64,000 bases of DNA from Hydractinia symbiolongicarpus (GCF_029227915.1 NC_079879.1:7070001-7134000); one strand, 5' to 3'. Shown: positions 34,487 through 47,949, counted from the stretch's first letter. The notes: generated from the sequence alone by a model not told the origin. A program made the numbers and translations.

Positions 34487-37400
34487 GGCTTGCTTGATCT
34501 TATTAGGAAGATGAAACAGAAAAACAAAAAAGAACTTCGTATACTGCTGTTGGGACTAGATAATGCTGGCAAGACAACCATATTAAAATCTCTTGCATCT
34601 GAAGATGTTAGTCATATAACACCAACACAGGTAAACAGGTTACTTTTAGAACAGTTTAAGAACATAATGATTTCAAATTCATAGTGTAGTGTTAATAGAA
34701 AGTTTGCAAAGCAATTTATTATTCATTGTCAAGGCTGGTTTCTCCCGAGAAAAATTATTTTTGGTTCCCTTTTCTTTTACACCCCTTCTCCCCTCTCTTT
34801 TCTTTTACACCCTTCTCCCCCCTTTAAGACTACTTTTTACTTAAAAAAATCTCTGTTAGAAAAGAAGAATACTGTCTGCAAATTGATTGATTGTGCTGCT
34901 TATTTTATTAACTTTTTCTTCTTTCCCTGTATTTAGATAATTTGGATCTTTACATTAGAGTTAATTTATAATTTCTATCCTCTAATTTCGCAAAAGTCTT
35001 TCTATGTAGAATCGAATGACATGTCTAAGTTCACATTTTTTTGCAGGGCTTCAACATCAAATCTGTGCAATCACAGGGGATTTTGTTAAATGTTTGGGAT
35101 ATTGGAGGTAAAGACTTTATATATAAATGTTTTGTCTATATATGTATGCAATGTTTATAGTTTGTTTGTCATTAGCATAAATATAGTTTCAGTTTTACAA
35201 TATTTGGTTATTCTTGGATAAGTGAGAGTTTTTTTGTAATCTGTAGTGACTTCAGATGTTTAAAAAACGTATAAACTTGCAGAAGAAATTGTTTTGTGCA
35301 GCAAAACTTGTCAAATTTAAAAATAACATTTTTTCTTCAAATGTTGTTATTTACAACGGTGGGAATAAACTTTCACCAATACAGAATTTTTAAAAACGAT
35401 TTTGTGGTGAAGATCAAGGAGTGAAAGCTATTTTTACAATAGGTAAAATGGTGTTTACATTGATCACTTGTCACTTTTTAGTTCTTTATAGTAGCTAGTA
35501 TTGTTTTCTACTTCATTGTTTTTGTTTAGGTCAAAAAACTATCCGACCATATTGGAGAAATTACTTCGAAAATACGGATGTTTTAGTAAGTCTACAATGA
35601 TTTATATTATAAAACCACCTAGTCTTTAGTGTAACAGCTACTAAATGATTCAAAACAATATTGTTGCCTTACTCAGGCCAATTCCATTTGTTAAGTTGTA
35701 CATCAAGACATAAGGATTGATGTCATAGTTTGTTAGGCTAGTGTTCTTCAGTTCCTATAATAATTATGTTATATCATATCGAACCACCTTTTCTTTCTTG
35801 CAGATATATGTTATTGATAGCGCTGACAGAACAAGATTTGAAGAGTCTGGCATTGTAAGTGTATTTGTGTATTTCCCTCCCCACCTATTATGCTGGTTGG
35901 TATATCTGTCTTACAACATACTTTATATGTTCTTTGTCCAGGACAGAGTTTTCAAGAATTAATAAGCTTAATAATCGCGAGTAATAATATTAGTTTTCTG
36001 ATAAAAACAACTACTGCTATGTTAACAGAACTGTCTTCTTATTATAAGTGTAATAAAATTAAAGAATAATGCTTTGGAAGTTTGCGAAAGGTAAAGGCTG
36101 TAATAGTGGCTGTAAGGTGCTGTATAGTCTTATTTAGCATCCAACACGTTTTTTTTATAACCACGCCATTTTTGAACAATAAATTTTAATTGAATCGAAA
36201 AAAGCGAGTTGTTATAATCTTTGTATTGTTGATAATGTTTTACTATCGTACAATCTTGCTAATTGCTCAGTACCTGCAGTTTAGTTAAATAATTGCCTAT
36301 ATGAGTCACAATTGCTTGAGCAACTCTTAACAATAGTTTTCTTTCTTACCAAGTCATTTTTGGCACTTTAAATTCAAGTTAAAGAAAGTAAAATTATATC
36401 TTTAAATGTTTTTGCATTTTTTTACCTGGCTAAGGTATTGATTTTTTGTTCATATTGGAGACAAGCGAGGGAAGTTTAATCTCACGAACCCTTAACACGT
36501 AAACTAAACGTATGAACTAGCAACTCTCTTAGTCTTAACAAAAATTTGCTAAGACAAACAAGATATACCATGGTAATGAAAAATTAAGGGCATTACAATG
36601 AATTTCTTTTGCTATTGTTGCATTGACTTAATTTGGACCTGCTCCAGTACCATATGTAATCTGTGTTGACACACATTTTAGCCCTTTTTTGTGTGTTGAC
36701 AAAAAAATGTGTAAATATTACGAATTGAAAAACTAACTAATGCCTCGATTACATTTATTTGTTGTTGATCAAGTTGTATTATATTTTTTTAGCAACTAGC
36801 AGAATTATTAGAAGAAGAGAAATTAGCTCGAACTCCATTGCTGCTCTTCGCAAACAAACAAGATTTAATGAATGCAGCTCGTTCAACTGAGGTAATTATT
36901 TACGTGAAAGTAAAGGGAAATTATTTTACTTCTTCAACATAGGGAAAATGGACTTTTGTTTAAAATTAACAACTTTTGTTTTAAAAAAAATGTAGAAACT
37001 TAACATAAAAATTAAGGAAAATCTTTTTTTTTAAGCCATTGCTGTGCTCGGCTAATTGCTGATTGCTATACACTATTTCTCTCTGGACTGATTATATTGC
37101 ACCCTAGTTTTAACAGTTAAGTCTAAAAGTTGTTAATTTTAAACTTTTTCCGTCCATTTCCGTTATTTTGAGAAAAAAAGAAATTCTTTTGATTACCTAG
37201 ACACGGTTTCTTAAGAAGCACTGTTCAACTTTGGTTTATATAGCCAGCTTTTTTTTAGCTTAAAATAAAGCGGAAACTTTTGTGTCGTAGCTATTACCAA
37301 AATTTATTGTTAAAAATGGCTATTTTAAAAATAAGGAATTTTACACTATTGGTCTTAGGGCCAAATTTTAAATTGGATATCTTAAGGACAAAAGAAGTTT

Positions 37401-38661
37401 TCAAAAGACTTGTTAAACGTCAATTTTCAACATTATTATCACCTCAAAAAATCGCATTTTTTGATTTTAACAAAATGTGGTCACTTGTTGCAAAGTTGTC
37501 TTGGGACAAATTTAACTCTTCAATCTTGTTTTCAGCCTTGTCTTTCTCACTTTGATTCTGTTCTGTGTTTTTAGTTTTGATTCTGTTCAGTGTTTCTAGT
37601 TTTGATTCTGTTCTGTGTTTCTAGTTTTGATTCTGTTCTGTGTTTCTAGTTTTGATTCTGTTCTGTGTTTCTAGTTGATGGATGGGTTAAATTTAAATGC
37701 AATCAAAGACAGACCATGGCAAATTCAGCAATGTTCAGCACTTAGTGGGGAAGGGTTAGCAGTAAGTATACTCTTGTTGTCTTGCTAACTTTTTTCTCGG
37801 TATATATAGTGCTCAGAGTGTGTGTTTGGAAGAATTCAAATCTTAACCCTATTTAGACCGGACCTCCCTCTGAAAGGAAATATTGTCACTTAAAAACGTG
37901 GCACAAATGTTTGTTTGTGCATCAAAGAAAAAACGTTTGAATGGCATCATTCATCAGATATTTCTGAACGCGAAAAATTCTGAAACAAACTTTGAAATGG
38001 GAGAAACGGTTGCAAGCGTTTTATAAAGGACAAATTACTTTAAAAGCTTAAAAAAGCTAAAATATAGTTTGGAAATGTTGATGAAGATTTTTTGAAGAAG
38101 GGTATTGTCAGATATTTTTTTCTGACTGAACTACCAGTTAACCGCTGAGTAACCATCACAAAAACCTCTACCAATTTTTTTAAAATAATAAAAATGATAA
38201 CAAAATTGCCAAATTTCAACCTGTAAAACGGTGCGCTTAGAAGTTATTTTATAAAAATTGGTAACCCCTGCCCTCAACTCAATAGCCAACGCTGTTTTCA
38301 TGAAAACGAAAGTACTATACAAAATAATATCGAAAATTCGACTAGAAAATTAATGTCTAAAATGTTTTTGCTAGTATCGAAGTACTTTTACAGATACCAG
38401 GATAGGTTCGTGCTTAGTGTGACCAAACATGATTGTGTATCACCTGTTTTTAAGACAATGTGTTTCTGAAAAGTTGGACATGTCCAACTTTTGAAATCTG
38501 GACAAATTGACAAATTGAATCAAAAAAAGGTGAAACATGGATTGGTTAACAGAATGAATCGTGTATCGTTCGCTTTAGCAGTATCTGATGCATACAAACT
38601 GTAATCTCAAATTTCCTTTTAGAATGGTATGGAATGGATCAGAAAAAACATAAAAAGCTAG
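34487..38661 (+). CDS. ARL3: ADP-ribosylation factor-like protein 3 (initiator exon not placed)
   Basis: Exons: 34487-34630, 35047-35107, 35530-35585, 35804-35854, 36793-36891, 37675-37761, 38623-38661; all GT-AG, phases match, stop TAG. Together they encode 178 residues starting [10 protein letters not shown]. In known ARL3 the protein starts Met-Gly-Leu-Leu, so a short upstream exon ending in ATG is expected; the first 34487 base follows a clear acceptor (TATGTTTCAG). Motifs: P-loop GLDNAGKT, switch [12 protein letters not shown], switch [19 protein letters not shown], and SALSGEG (SAK-type). The N-terminal amphipathic helix is retained. ARL3 is the GTPase that releases lipidated cargo from UNC119/PDE6D carriers in cilia, with RP2 as GAP and ARL13B as GEF (family knowledge). 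A 25-bp minisatellite ends exactly at the exon 37675 acceptor. Confidence 0.95.
37560..37674 (+). repeat. 25-bp minisatellite carrying repeated 3' splice sites
   Basis: About five units of TTTTGATTCTGTTCTGTGTT+TCTAG run up to the ARL3 exon acceptor at 37673-37674. Each unit repeats the pyrimidine tract plus AG. Use of any upstream AG would read TTT TGA, an immediate stop, in the ARL3 phase. Confidence 0.9.
37842..37870 (+). repeat. Element terminus resembling the 1368 MITE
   Basis: CTTAACCCTATTTAGACCGG is close to the left end of the element at 1368 (CTTAACCCTATTCGGTCC). No matching right end found nearby, so probably a truncated relative inside the last ARL3 intron. Confidence 0.35.
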
Positions 38662-40889
38662 TAATTGTAGTTGTCTGGTAGTTTTTTTTTGTTTTTTTTT
38701 AACTGTAATTTATTTGCAAGAAATGCAGGAAGATGTAAACCACTTTTGTCTCGTCTACCGGCAGATTTCATGTTTGCGTTAAAGAAAGCGCACGTGCTTA
38801 TTTTGCCATCAAAGAAATTTCTGATAATGTATTGTAGATAAATTTTTTTGATTTAATTAGTTAATTTGTTGATTTATCCAGAATTTTTGTGTAACAAATC
38901 TCCTGAATGATATAAAGAGACGCCTTATTACGTGAAGTGTCATCACAGGCCGATTGATGTTAATTTGATGCTGGAATTATGCTTAAAATGATAATATATT
39001 TATCTTTTAAATTTTAAACGTATTTGTTTTGCGTCCTAGTTAAGCCTGGCCAGCACATCAGTTTTGAAACCAGCTCAAAAGTTTCTTTGTCCATAGTTCA
39101 TAGCCTTCTAGCAGTTTTTAGTGAACTGTTATGTTGTGGTGTTTTGTTTTTAAACTTCTGGAATAGAGAAAAATGTGTTCTGCTTGAAACACCCAATGCA
39201 TATGAGTTGACAGGCACATCCACTTCAGTCATCGGTTATTTGTTGTCATCTTAATTTGACAGCCGGTTTTAAGGAGAAAGACGATTGAAAAGAGGTTTTT
39301 CCTATAAGACGAATATGTGTTAGAGAAAGTTAAAGAAATTTTTTGCCCGACAAATTTAGAATGCTAAAGATAAATTATAATTTTAAGTGGTTGTTACCGT
39401 CTACATAAAAATATAAAATATAAACAAGACAATGCAAAAGATTTCTTTACGGACGAATATTTTGTGCGACGAAAATTTAGACCGCCATTTATTAAGATGT
39501 ATGTTCATTTTATAAGCAACTAAGGAAGAGATAGGTTAAAATCTGTTAAACTGCTATGCAGCCAGCCTAAAAAGTTTGAGAATTTAGCAATCGGGGCTTA
39601 AACCTGGATAGTTTTATATTTATTTAAAACATTTTTTAAATAAATATAAAATAATTACTAGTGTCAAACTAGAATCTTGGAAAAAATCAAATATTAAACT
39701 GAAGCTAAAATTTGATCCTAGAAAATGAGAATAAAATAAAAACACGAAGTTGCTTATCAAAAAACGTGTGTTTTAACACGTGCAAAAAACTGTTTGCATA
39801 ACAGATTGTTCTTAAAGATGGCTGACTCATTGCGGGTGATGTTTTGATGTGAAAGTTTTCTAAAAAAGTTTTTTATAGAAGTTTCTTTCAAAAAAAGCTC
39901 TCCAGTTTTTTTCTATTAGTGTGTGTTTTTATGTGCCATTGTTTTATCTTATTGTGGTAGACCTTTACTATATTGGTCTCTTTGGTTTGAATTTTTCAAC
40001 TTTTGTTTTCAGTAGGAAATTTTGTTAACATAGATGAAGATTATTGAAGGTTTTTTTTGGCAGGCATACGTGAATCATGCTTGCAAAAGTGCTTAATTTT
40101 CGTTAAAATTTTTGTTTTCGACCTGAAGTAATAAGTTCTTTTATTTTTAATGAAATTTCTTTCATCATGTAAATACGATGTTCATTAATAATTTCTCATA
40201 TGCAAGCATTGTCATAAATTTTTTGTAATTATGAAGCAACACGGAGGGTCCTCTGACACTCCTGCTATTTTTATAGTTGGAATATCTAGATTTATGATAA
40301 ATTTATAAGGCATCTGGAGGAGAGTTTATAAACACTCCTTCCTTTTTTTTCACATTACGGTATTTACATATGTGGTTAAGTACAGTTTCAGTTAAGAAAA
40401 CATGCTAATATAGGGAGAGAAAAGTGCGGTAGGGCTGGCGTGAACTAAAAGAGTTTTACACTTTATAACGAGTTTGTGCCTTTTAGAATTTCGCCTGGTG
40501 TGCACCAGCCTTTGTGTATTTTAAATCGTACGTTAATCTATTGTAGTGAATGTTTGACAATAAGTTGGTTTCTATTCGCCAAGACGATTTAGCGCTTTTT
40601 GCGATTGCATTTTACGTAATCGATAGAAACCAATCTTAAATTGTGTCTTCTTTTGTTTTACTTCCTTATTAATTGTATTGTTTTACATCGAGCCAAATTA
40701 ATTGACTTTGCACAATGTTTAATTACACATTGATAACGTGTTGGAAAAAAGTTTGTGCAGTGGAGAGTTAGCAGGAGCGTTTTTTTATTTTTACTTTATT
40801 TACTGTAATCTTTTTTTAGTAGTTTAAAAACAAAAGATTTGTACATACACACTTAATAACTTATAAAAAAATAAAAACGAAATTTCAAC
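38662..40889. other. Intergenic between ARL3 and OAT
   Basis: Holds the ARL3 3' end (no close AATAAA; candidates near 39640) and the OAT promoter. ARL3 and OAT are on the same strand about 2.2 kb apart, too far for an operon. The frame at 39024-39254 is not supported. Nothing else recognised. Confidence 0.4.
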
Positions 40890-43800
40890 ATGCTTTCCAA
40901 ACAGCAGTTGTTACTCAAGAAACATGGACTAAATATTATCCGATCTTTAAGTGTATCATCGTCGCTGAAACAAGTAAAGGCCCCGAAGAAGCACGTCTCA
41001 CCAAAGTCTGCAGCCGTCTTCTATCGCGAAGATAAGTACAACGCCCAGAATTACGCCCCAATACCTGTGGCGTTATGTGATGGTAAAGATGTTTTCGTGT
41101 GGGATGTGGACGGAAGGAAGTATTTTGATTTCTTGAGCGCTTATTCAGCGTTGAATCAAGGACATTGCCATCCGAAGATAGTAGGTGCTTTAAAACAGCA
41201 GGCTGATATATTGACTTTGACATCGCGTGCTTTTTATAGTGACGCATTGGGGGAGTATGCGGAGTACGCCACCAAACTTTTTGGATATGACAGGATAATG
41301 CCAATGAACAGTGGCGCAGAGGGCGGAGAAACTGCAATCAAGTTGGCAAGAAAATGGGCGTACAAAGTGAAAGGCGTTCCGGAGAATCAAGCAAGGATCG
41401 TATTCGTTGAGAATAACTTTTGGGGAAGGACTGTCTCAGCTTGTTCAACTTCTTCTGATCCGGATTGCAAAGATGATTACGGTCCGTACTTGCCTGGACT
41501 CGATGTCATACCGTATAATAATTTACAGGCTCTAGAGGTAAGTTGTAACTCAGTATAGGGTAACTGCAACATTAGAAAGTCAGAATCTGTATGGTCGTGA
41601 ATCCAGCTTGTTACGTGCGCAAAAAGACCACCGCGCAGGAGTTACTCTGACTATACAATCCTAAAAGATGCAGTGTTGTTAAATTTGTTTTCTATAATTA
41701 GATTATTAGGGTGTGAAGAGGGAGGTAATGTCATGATGTAATTGGTTGGCTCATCGAATTTTGAAAATATGCCTTTGTAATTATTCTGCTTGAGTCCCGT
41801 GTAGTTACATCGTTATAGCTTCCTCTATTTTTGATTTTTATGTGAGATTGTGTAGGTATTTACATGATAATGCAAAATTGTCCATTGCGACTTTTTTGTG
41901 TGTTTGGTTAGCTGCACGTTATAAAAATACTTAAATTCTTCCAATACTCAAGGATACCTAAAAAAATCAATATTTGAAAATATTTAAAATATATATAATA
42001 AATTGTAAAGTTAAAGACGTAATTAAATGTTAGCTTTAAAGCCCTTAAATTTCAAAACAAATGCTCAATTATAAACTGAACTGGACATATTACTTACAAC
42101 TGGACATATTACGTCACACCTTCGGGGTGTGGTCATTTTTGTTATGAATTGTTACAAGGATGCTGAAAGGCGAGAATGTCTGTTGCTCTTTGAGCTTGCC
42201 ATTTTATCTACTTCTAAATAAACACGATATGACATTTGTGTACTTATATTTTCGATTCACAATTTCAATATTTCCTCCTCCATTTATGAAAACGTATCCA
42301 AAATGCCATTCCATCAGACGGCTTAATGGTAATTTCAAGACATGTAAACAAGCAAATAACGAAAACAATGGTTGGCAAGTTTTAGTGCTAACATTTTACG
42401 TTACCAATTGGATTGGCGATATCATAATCTATTAAGATGCGCTCTAAGGTGTTTGAGGTCGTTAAATTCACTATTTTTCGACTTGGGTAATCTCTATGTC
42501 CACTCTCCACGTTATTGAACTGTTTTAAATTAAAATTTCTGAAACGACTGCTGTAGTACCATAAAATATTTCTACAATATATTCTTCACAAATAAGAGTA
42601 CTCAAGAGACAGACTTCTTCACGTTTATTACGGCGTCTAATTGCATTTAAAATCACTTAATTCTCATTTTAATTTCTTATAGGAAGCTTTTCAAAATCCC
42701 AATGTTTGTGCATTTATGGTCGAACCTATCCAAGGAGAAGCTGGCGTGATTGTACCTGACGATGGTTACTTGAGAGGCATTCGAAAACTCTGCGACAAGT
42801 ATAATGTGAGTGTTTACGTGTTTTGCTAGGTGGAATAGGTAGTGTGTTGGCGTGAACGCATGCAATGAACTTCTAAGAAAATATATGTAAAGGGAAGAGC
42901 AGTTCCTTTCGATAATTGTGCTGAAGCCAGGTTTCCATTGTCTACATGTAGTTTAGTGTACAGAAACGCAGGTGTTATGATATATTTCTGCATTGTTTTT
43001 ATTCGGCATTTTAGGTGTTGTGGATTGCTGACGAAGTTCAAACTGGTCTTTGTCGAACTGGAAAGTAAGTTGCTTTAAGAGTTCGAATATTTTTCTGCTC
43101 TTGTGGATGGTCTTAACAGTTTTTTTTCCATCCCCTTCCACCTACATTTTTGGTTACCCTTGTTTACTGAAATTGTTTGGACGTACCATAAAAATAGTAT
43201 AATTCATTGTGGAGTGCTTTTCAGTTGTTTCTTAGTTTGTATTTAAGTATAATTTTTGCATCGCAGTGATAAGTCTATTATTAAAGCAATAGAATTTTTT
43301 TTTATTTCTATCGCTTTTAACATAGAACCAGAATTTTGAAAAAGCAGAATTTGGGAATTGACTTACTCGCATCATAAAACAGGTTCTAGAATTATAACGA
43401 TAGGACAAAGCGATGAGTTATATTCCTTTCAGCGAACACAATGACTTAGGAAAGGGAAAATTAAAGCGCTGATAAAGAAGAGCGTATGCGTGCGTAAAGT
43501 AGATGCTTAGGCCCATCTATTACTCACTATAAAGTTCCGCCTGTAACGAACGGAAGCTACTTTGTAAAACCTTCATTTCATATATGTTTGTGTTGTTTTA
43601 GGATGCTTTGCGTAGATCATGAGCATGTTCGTCCAGATATGGTTGTCCTCGGAAAAGCTTTATCAGGTGGAATGATGCCTGTAAGTCGCCATTTTTGTTT
43701 CGTCTCAAGAAGAAACCAATATTCTAAGAAGATCTTATACATATGTAATCTGCAGGAAAGAAATTTGAACAGAAAGAAAATTTGTGGGAAAATCTGCCAT

Positions 43801-46800
43801 AAGTATTTTTTAACGCCTGCCAAATTGCAATCACTTAATTTTCACGTGTTTCAATATGTGAGAATTTTAATTGGAAAATGCTTCTGATGTTACCATTAAT
43901 TACTTTGAAATACTAATAGTGTTGTCTCATTTATTAAGGAAGAAAAAAAGCTTGAAATTTTCTTTACAAAATAAAGTTTCGTCAATTTATTCGATTCGTT
44001 TAACTTCTCAATATTTTTGGTTGTCTAAAACTTAATTAAGTTATTAACTATAATAATACGCCAGTTCCGTGTGTCTGTCTGTCACTTTTGCAAAGTGGAT
44101 TACATTCTTCAAAATTTTCTTTAACAAATTCTATAAAACATCGCCTATAAAATTGTTCTGTAATTTACCAAACTTTACCGATAAAATAGTATTGACGTCA
44201 AAGGAAAGTTAATTAAGATTAGTGAAGCCATTACAATGCACTTAAAACTTTGAGGCCAAATAACTTGGAAACGAGGTGGTGATGTCAATGTTTTTTCACC
44301 GCGTGGGTAACTAGGGACAACCTGGGACCAATTTGGGTAAGTTTTCCAAACCTGGGTCCCCGAATCCGTTTGAGAATGGACAGTTTGATGACGTCATCAA
44401 AAAACCTTTAAACCTTGATATCTCTGCAACCGTTTGTCAAAGATACATGATCATATACATTTTCTTGATCAGCATTTCAAGATCTATACGCTGAAGGCAG
44501 CAGGTATACAAATTTTTTTTAAAAAAAATTTCGGTTTGGACAGGGCCATTGCTGGCGTCAGCAAAATTTTTAAACACTTATATCTCATTAACCGCTTATC
44601 AAAACCACATGATCATATACATTTTCTTGATTAGTAGTTTAAGCTCTACACAGTAAAGGCAACGTGAAAACAAATTTCCAAGAAAAAATGTTTCTTGACA
44701 GATCCTTGCTGACGTCATCAAAATTTAAATAACGGTTCTTTTTTACTGTTATCCTGTCGAAGTGGATTTTTCCACGGGCTTCATCGACTAGTTAAGTTAA
44801 TAAAGTCACTAAATTTTCACGTGTCTTAACATTTGAGGGTTTTATTGGAAACGGTTCTGATTTTAATATTGATAACCTGTTCATCCTTATTACTGTAAAA
44901 TACTGATGTTGTTGCCTGATTTACCGAGAGAGAAAAAAAGATTGAAAGTTCTCTTCACAAAATAAAGTTTGTCGATTTATTCGATTCGATTAAATTCTCA
45001 ATATTTTTGGTTGTCTAAAACTAAACTAAATCCTGCTAATTTTGCCACGATTTTTTTAAAGGGAAACTAAGGTCAAAATTTCTTTTTTTATAAAAACGTT
45101 TATTATACTATTTAAAAAAGATACCTTAAATTTTTTTTCAAAAAAAATGTATTTTTATGAGGATTTTAGAGTAAAAAGGTTATTGTTTACATCTCCGTTA
45201 GAGTACATAAAAAAACTCTACGATGGAGAGCAATGACGTATGATCCGCGAGTGAGTAAGTGAAACCATACTATAAGGTTCGCCTGATTTGATGTATGAAG
45301 ACATAAAAGACCTTAGTTTCCCTTTAACAAATTTTTCTCCACCAAAATTCCTCCTGTGTTCATATCACACAGGGACGTTGAAAATCTTTCTTTTTTATTC
45401 AGATTTCCGCTGTTTTGGCCGACGACGAAGTTATGCTGACAATACGTCCTGGACAGGTAAAAGAGATAAATTTGTGTCTCGAGCAAAGCTGTTTGTTTTC
45501 TCTGTTTTTACTCGTATTATCTACGTATTAAGTATTTTTATGTCACTCTTTTAGCACGGTTCAACTTTTGGTGGTAATCCGCTGGCGTGTAGGGTAGCCA
45601 TCGCTTCACTTGAGGTAAGATCGTCTTTTTTAAACTTAAATTAAAACAAATTAAATTAAATTAGAACATTACGCGAGGAGAAATATTTAGAAACTAAATG
45701 GCTAATTTTGCAAAAAAAAAGTTTTTTTTACAATTATAATTTAACGGTTTTTTTAATTTCTTTTTTTAAAAAAAAGAGAATCCATTTTCTTTTATTTGCG
45801 AAAATAAATGCACACGAAAAAAATCGCCGAAAACATTTTTCGTATGAAATAAACTTCCCTTTGGTATATTATAACATAAAACAACAAAATACTTTGTATT
45901 AGATATATCTTTAATCTTCAAAATTTCATTCGCCTTATTTCAAAGCTCAAGAGCCTGGGTACTTGTAAGTAGAAAGGGTGATCTGATAAGGTGGTGTGTG
46001 TTTAATCGAGTCATGCGAAATTATCAGCATATGTTTGTTGCAGTGTGACCTAAGCTTTTCATTGAACACTAATAAGAAAATACTTTGAAAGGTATTAGTT
46101 CTTCAAAAGCCTGCCTTTTTTGATCGCTGCCTTTGGAATGAGCTACGTGAAATCGTTGTAATGTGGAGAAATAATAAACACATTCGGTATTATGGCAATG
46201 GTTGCTCTTAACCTAAGCACTGTGATATTTGCCAAAAAGAAACGGATTGTGCTACTGCTTTTTAGGGGGATTTCTTGTGTGTATTAATCAATTAATGCAG
46301 TTAATGTCTAACTTTGGAACAAGCCAGCCAAACTCAGTTAAAATTTACCATTAAAAAGAGTTGCGTTGTTTTCTATTTGTGTAGGTTTTAGTGGAAGAAA
46401 ATCTCGCTGAGAACGCTATGAATTTGGGAAATCTTCTACGTAGCGAGTTGGATGAAAAGCTCGATAAAAAAGTTGCTACCATTGTACGTGGAAAAGGCTT
46501 GCTAAACGCTGTGGTGATTCCAGAAACGCAAGGTTGGTATACATTAGCTTTTATGTCTCTGTCACGTTTATGTGAAGCAATTGTGTTTTTGTAAAAAAAT
46601 GCTGATTATCATTAAGAAATCAGACAGATAAGATATCTAAACATCAACCGTTTGTCCTTCCATGGTTTTAAAGGGTATAGATTTTAAAAGCAAAACTTAA
46701 AAGTCACCAGTATGAAGTAGCTAACATTTAAGTGGCCGTTTTAAATACTGTTGCGACCGATACATGTCGATCACATTAACCTTAAGTTTTCACACTTGCT

Positions 46801-47628
46801 TTTTGTAAATTCGCGCGATAATATGAAAAATGCACTAATATTAGAATAAGATGCACGTAAATTAATTCGCGCAATGATTTTTTTTTGATTTCGTTTTCGC
46901 TTAGCTTTACGTTTATCTTTTCAAATACCTGATTTTTTCATTTGTGTAATTGAGAAGGTAGAGGGTAGAGGTTCGCTTTTCGTAAACGAATTGCGCGTAA
47001 TTACGCTAACGTTTTGTTGCGTGACGAAACGAAAGCCTCAGTCATATTGTAGAAGAACTACTTTGTTCATCATTAACATACTGCCTGGCAGTAAGCGAGA
47101 TTCGAGAGAATCCAGAGAATAAAACACGGATGTGCTGTAATAAATATTCACCTATGTATACACACCATCCGGGTAAACTATCTGAGTTCATCGCTAACAT
47201 TTTGCAGCACGTAGTGTAGTGGGTTCGTCTGCGGCTCCCGGATCGAATCCCGCTCACTGCCAGGCAGTACGTTAGTGATGAACAAAGTAGTTCTTCTACA
47301 ATATGACTTACACGCATTATACTCGCCCGTCATGATCATGATCGGGGTGAAGCATTCTCTGTTGAGAATGAAACACGGATGTGCTGTGATAAATATTCAC
47401 CTATGAAAGCCTCAGTATTCGATAAAAAATCTTTTTTTAATCGTAATTATTTTTTTCGTTTCAGATTACGATGCCTACACAGTTTGTTTACGCTTACGCG
47501 ATAATGGTTTGTTGGCGAAACCCACTCATGGCGATGTCATTCGCTTCTCTCCACCGTTGACCATGACACAACATCATATGAAAGAATGTCTCGAAATTAT
47601 AGTCAAAACGATCAATTCATTCGCATAG
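40890..47628 (+). CDS. OAT: Ornithine aminotransferase, mitochondrial
   Basis: Exons: 40890-41537, 42683-42805, 43015-43064, 43602-43680, 45403-45456, 45555-45614, 46385-46532, 47465-47628; GT-AG junctions and phases all agree, giving 441 aa (human about 439). The N-terminus ([20 protein letters not shown]...) is basic and Ser-rich with no acidic residue, as in a matrix-targeting presequence. Recognisable blocks are [62 protein letters not shown] (PLP-ring Asp) and LGKALSGG with the Schiff-base Lys. Then [39 protein letters not shown] and RFSPPL. The enzyme moves the delta-amino group of ornithine to 2-oxoglutarate, giving glutamate semialdehyde/P5C and glutamate. Introns 4 and 7 carry transposons. 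No lesion seen. Confidence 0.97.
44048..44791 (+). mobile_element. Non-autonomous Helitron-like element, copy 2 (OAT intron 4)
   Basis: Same family and orientation as 24347-25101. Starts CTATAATAATACGCCAG with TTCCGTGTGTCTGTCTGTC, and ends with hairpin GTGGA-TTTT-TCCAC, then CATCGACTAG before T, a good CTRR/T end. Shares long blocks such as CTTTGAGGCCAAATAACTTG and GATCAGCATTTCAAGATCTA with copy 1, and carries the same TGACGTCA-type modules. It sits between OAT exons 4 and 5 without disturbing splice sites. Confidence 0.7.
47031..47416. mobile_element. Foldback/SINE-like insertion with 12-bp target duplication (OAT intron 7)
   Basis: GAAAGCCTCAGT occurs at 47031-47042 and 47405-47416, flanking about 360 bp. 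Inside, the arms 47041-47098 (GTCATATTGTAGAAGAACTA onward) and 47252-47307 are inverted repeats of about 55 bp. Between them a tRNA-like piece has TAGTGTAGTGGG (A-box-like) and GGATCGAATCCC (B-box-like). The phrase AACACGGATGTGCTGT appears twice (about 47126 and 47372). The polarity and class are uncertain. Confidence 0.7.
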
Positions 47629-47828
47629 AAGTTTTGCATAGATTACTGGGAGAGCTATTTGCTATATATTCAGACCTTCCTGGTGAAAAGATTTCTCGAA
47701 TGTCAGTAGACAGGTTTCGATGTGCGTGCATTAATACATTCTGTACGAAATCTTATTTTTTACTGTTTTTTTTCGTTATGCTCTTTGAGAAAATGTTTAT
47801 ATGGTATAATGTTTGTGCGTCCTCAGTC

Positions 47829-47834
47829 AATAAA
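47829..47834 (+). terminator. OAT: Candidate poly(A) signal of OAT
   Basis: AATAAA about 200 nt after the OAT stop codon, within TCAATAAAATATG. Hexamer and position only. Confidence 0.55.
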
Positions 47835-47949
47835 ATATGTAAGTTTTGAATATGGAATGTTTTTAAACAGCGAGGGGGCAGTGTTGATACCTTTTTTTGT
47901 TGCGATACTTAATTACGCTAAATTGGAAGCGGTAAGTCAAGTTGTGTAA

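Noticed and set aside
38662-40889. ARL3-OAT operon
   Set aside because: Same strand but 2.2 kb apart, and no acceptor next to the OAT start supporting polycistronic processing.
40936-41390. Minus-strand frames opposite OAT exon 1
   Set aside because: Antisense of strongly conserved OAT coding sequence.
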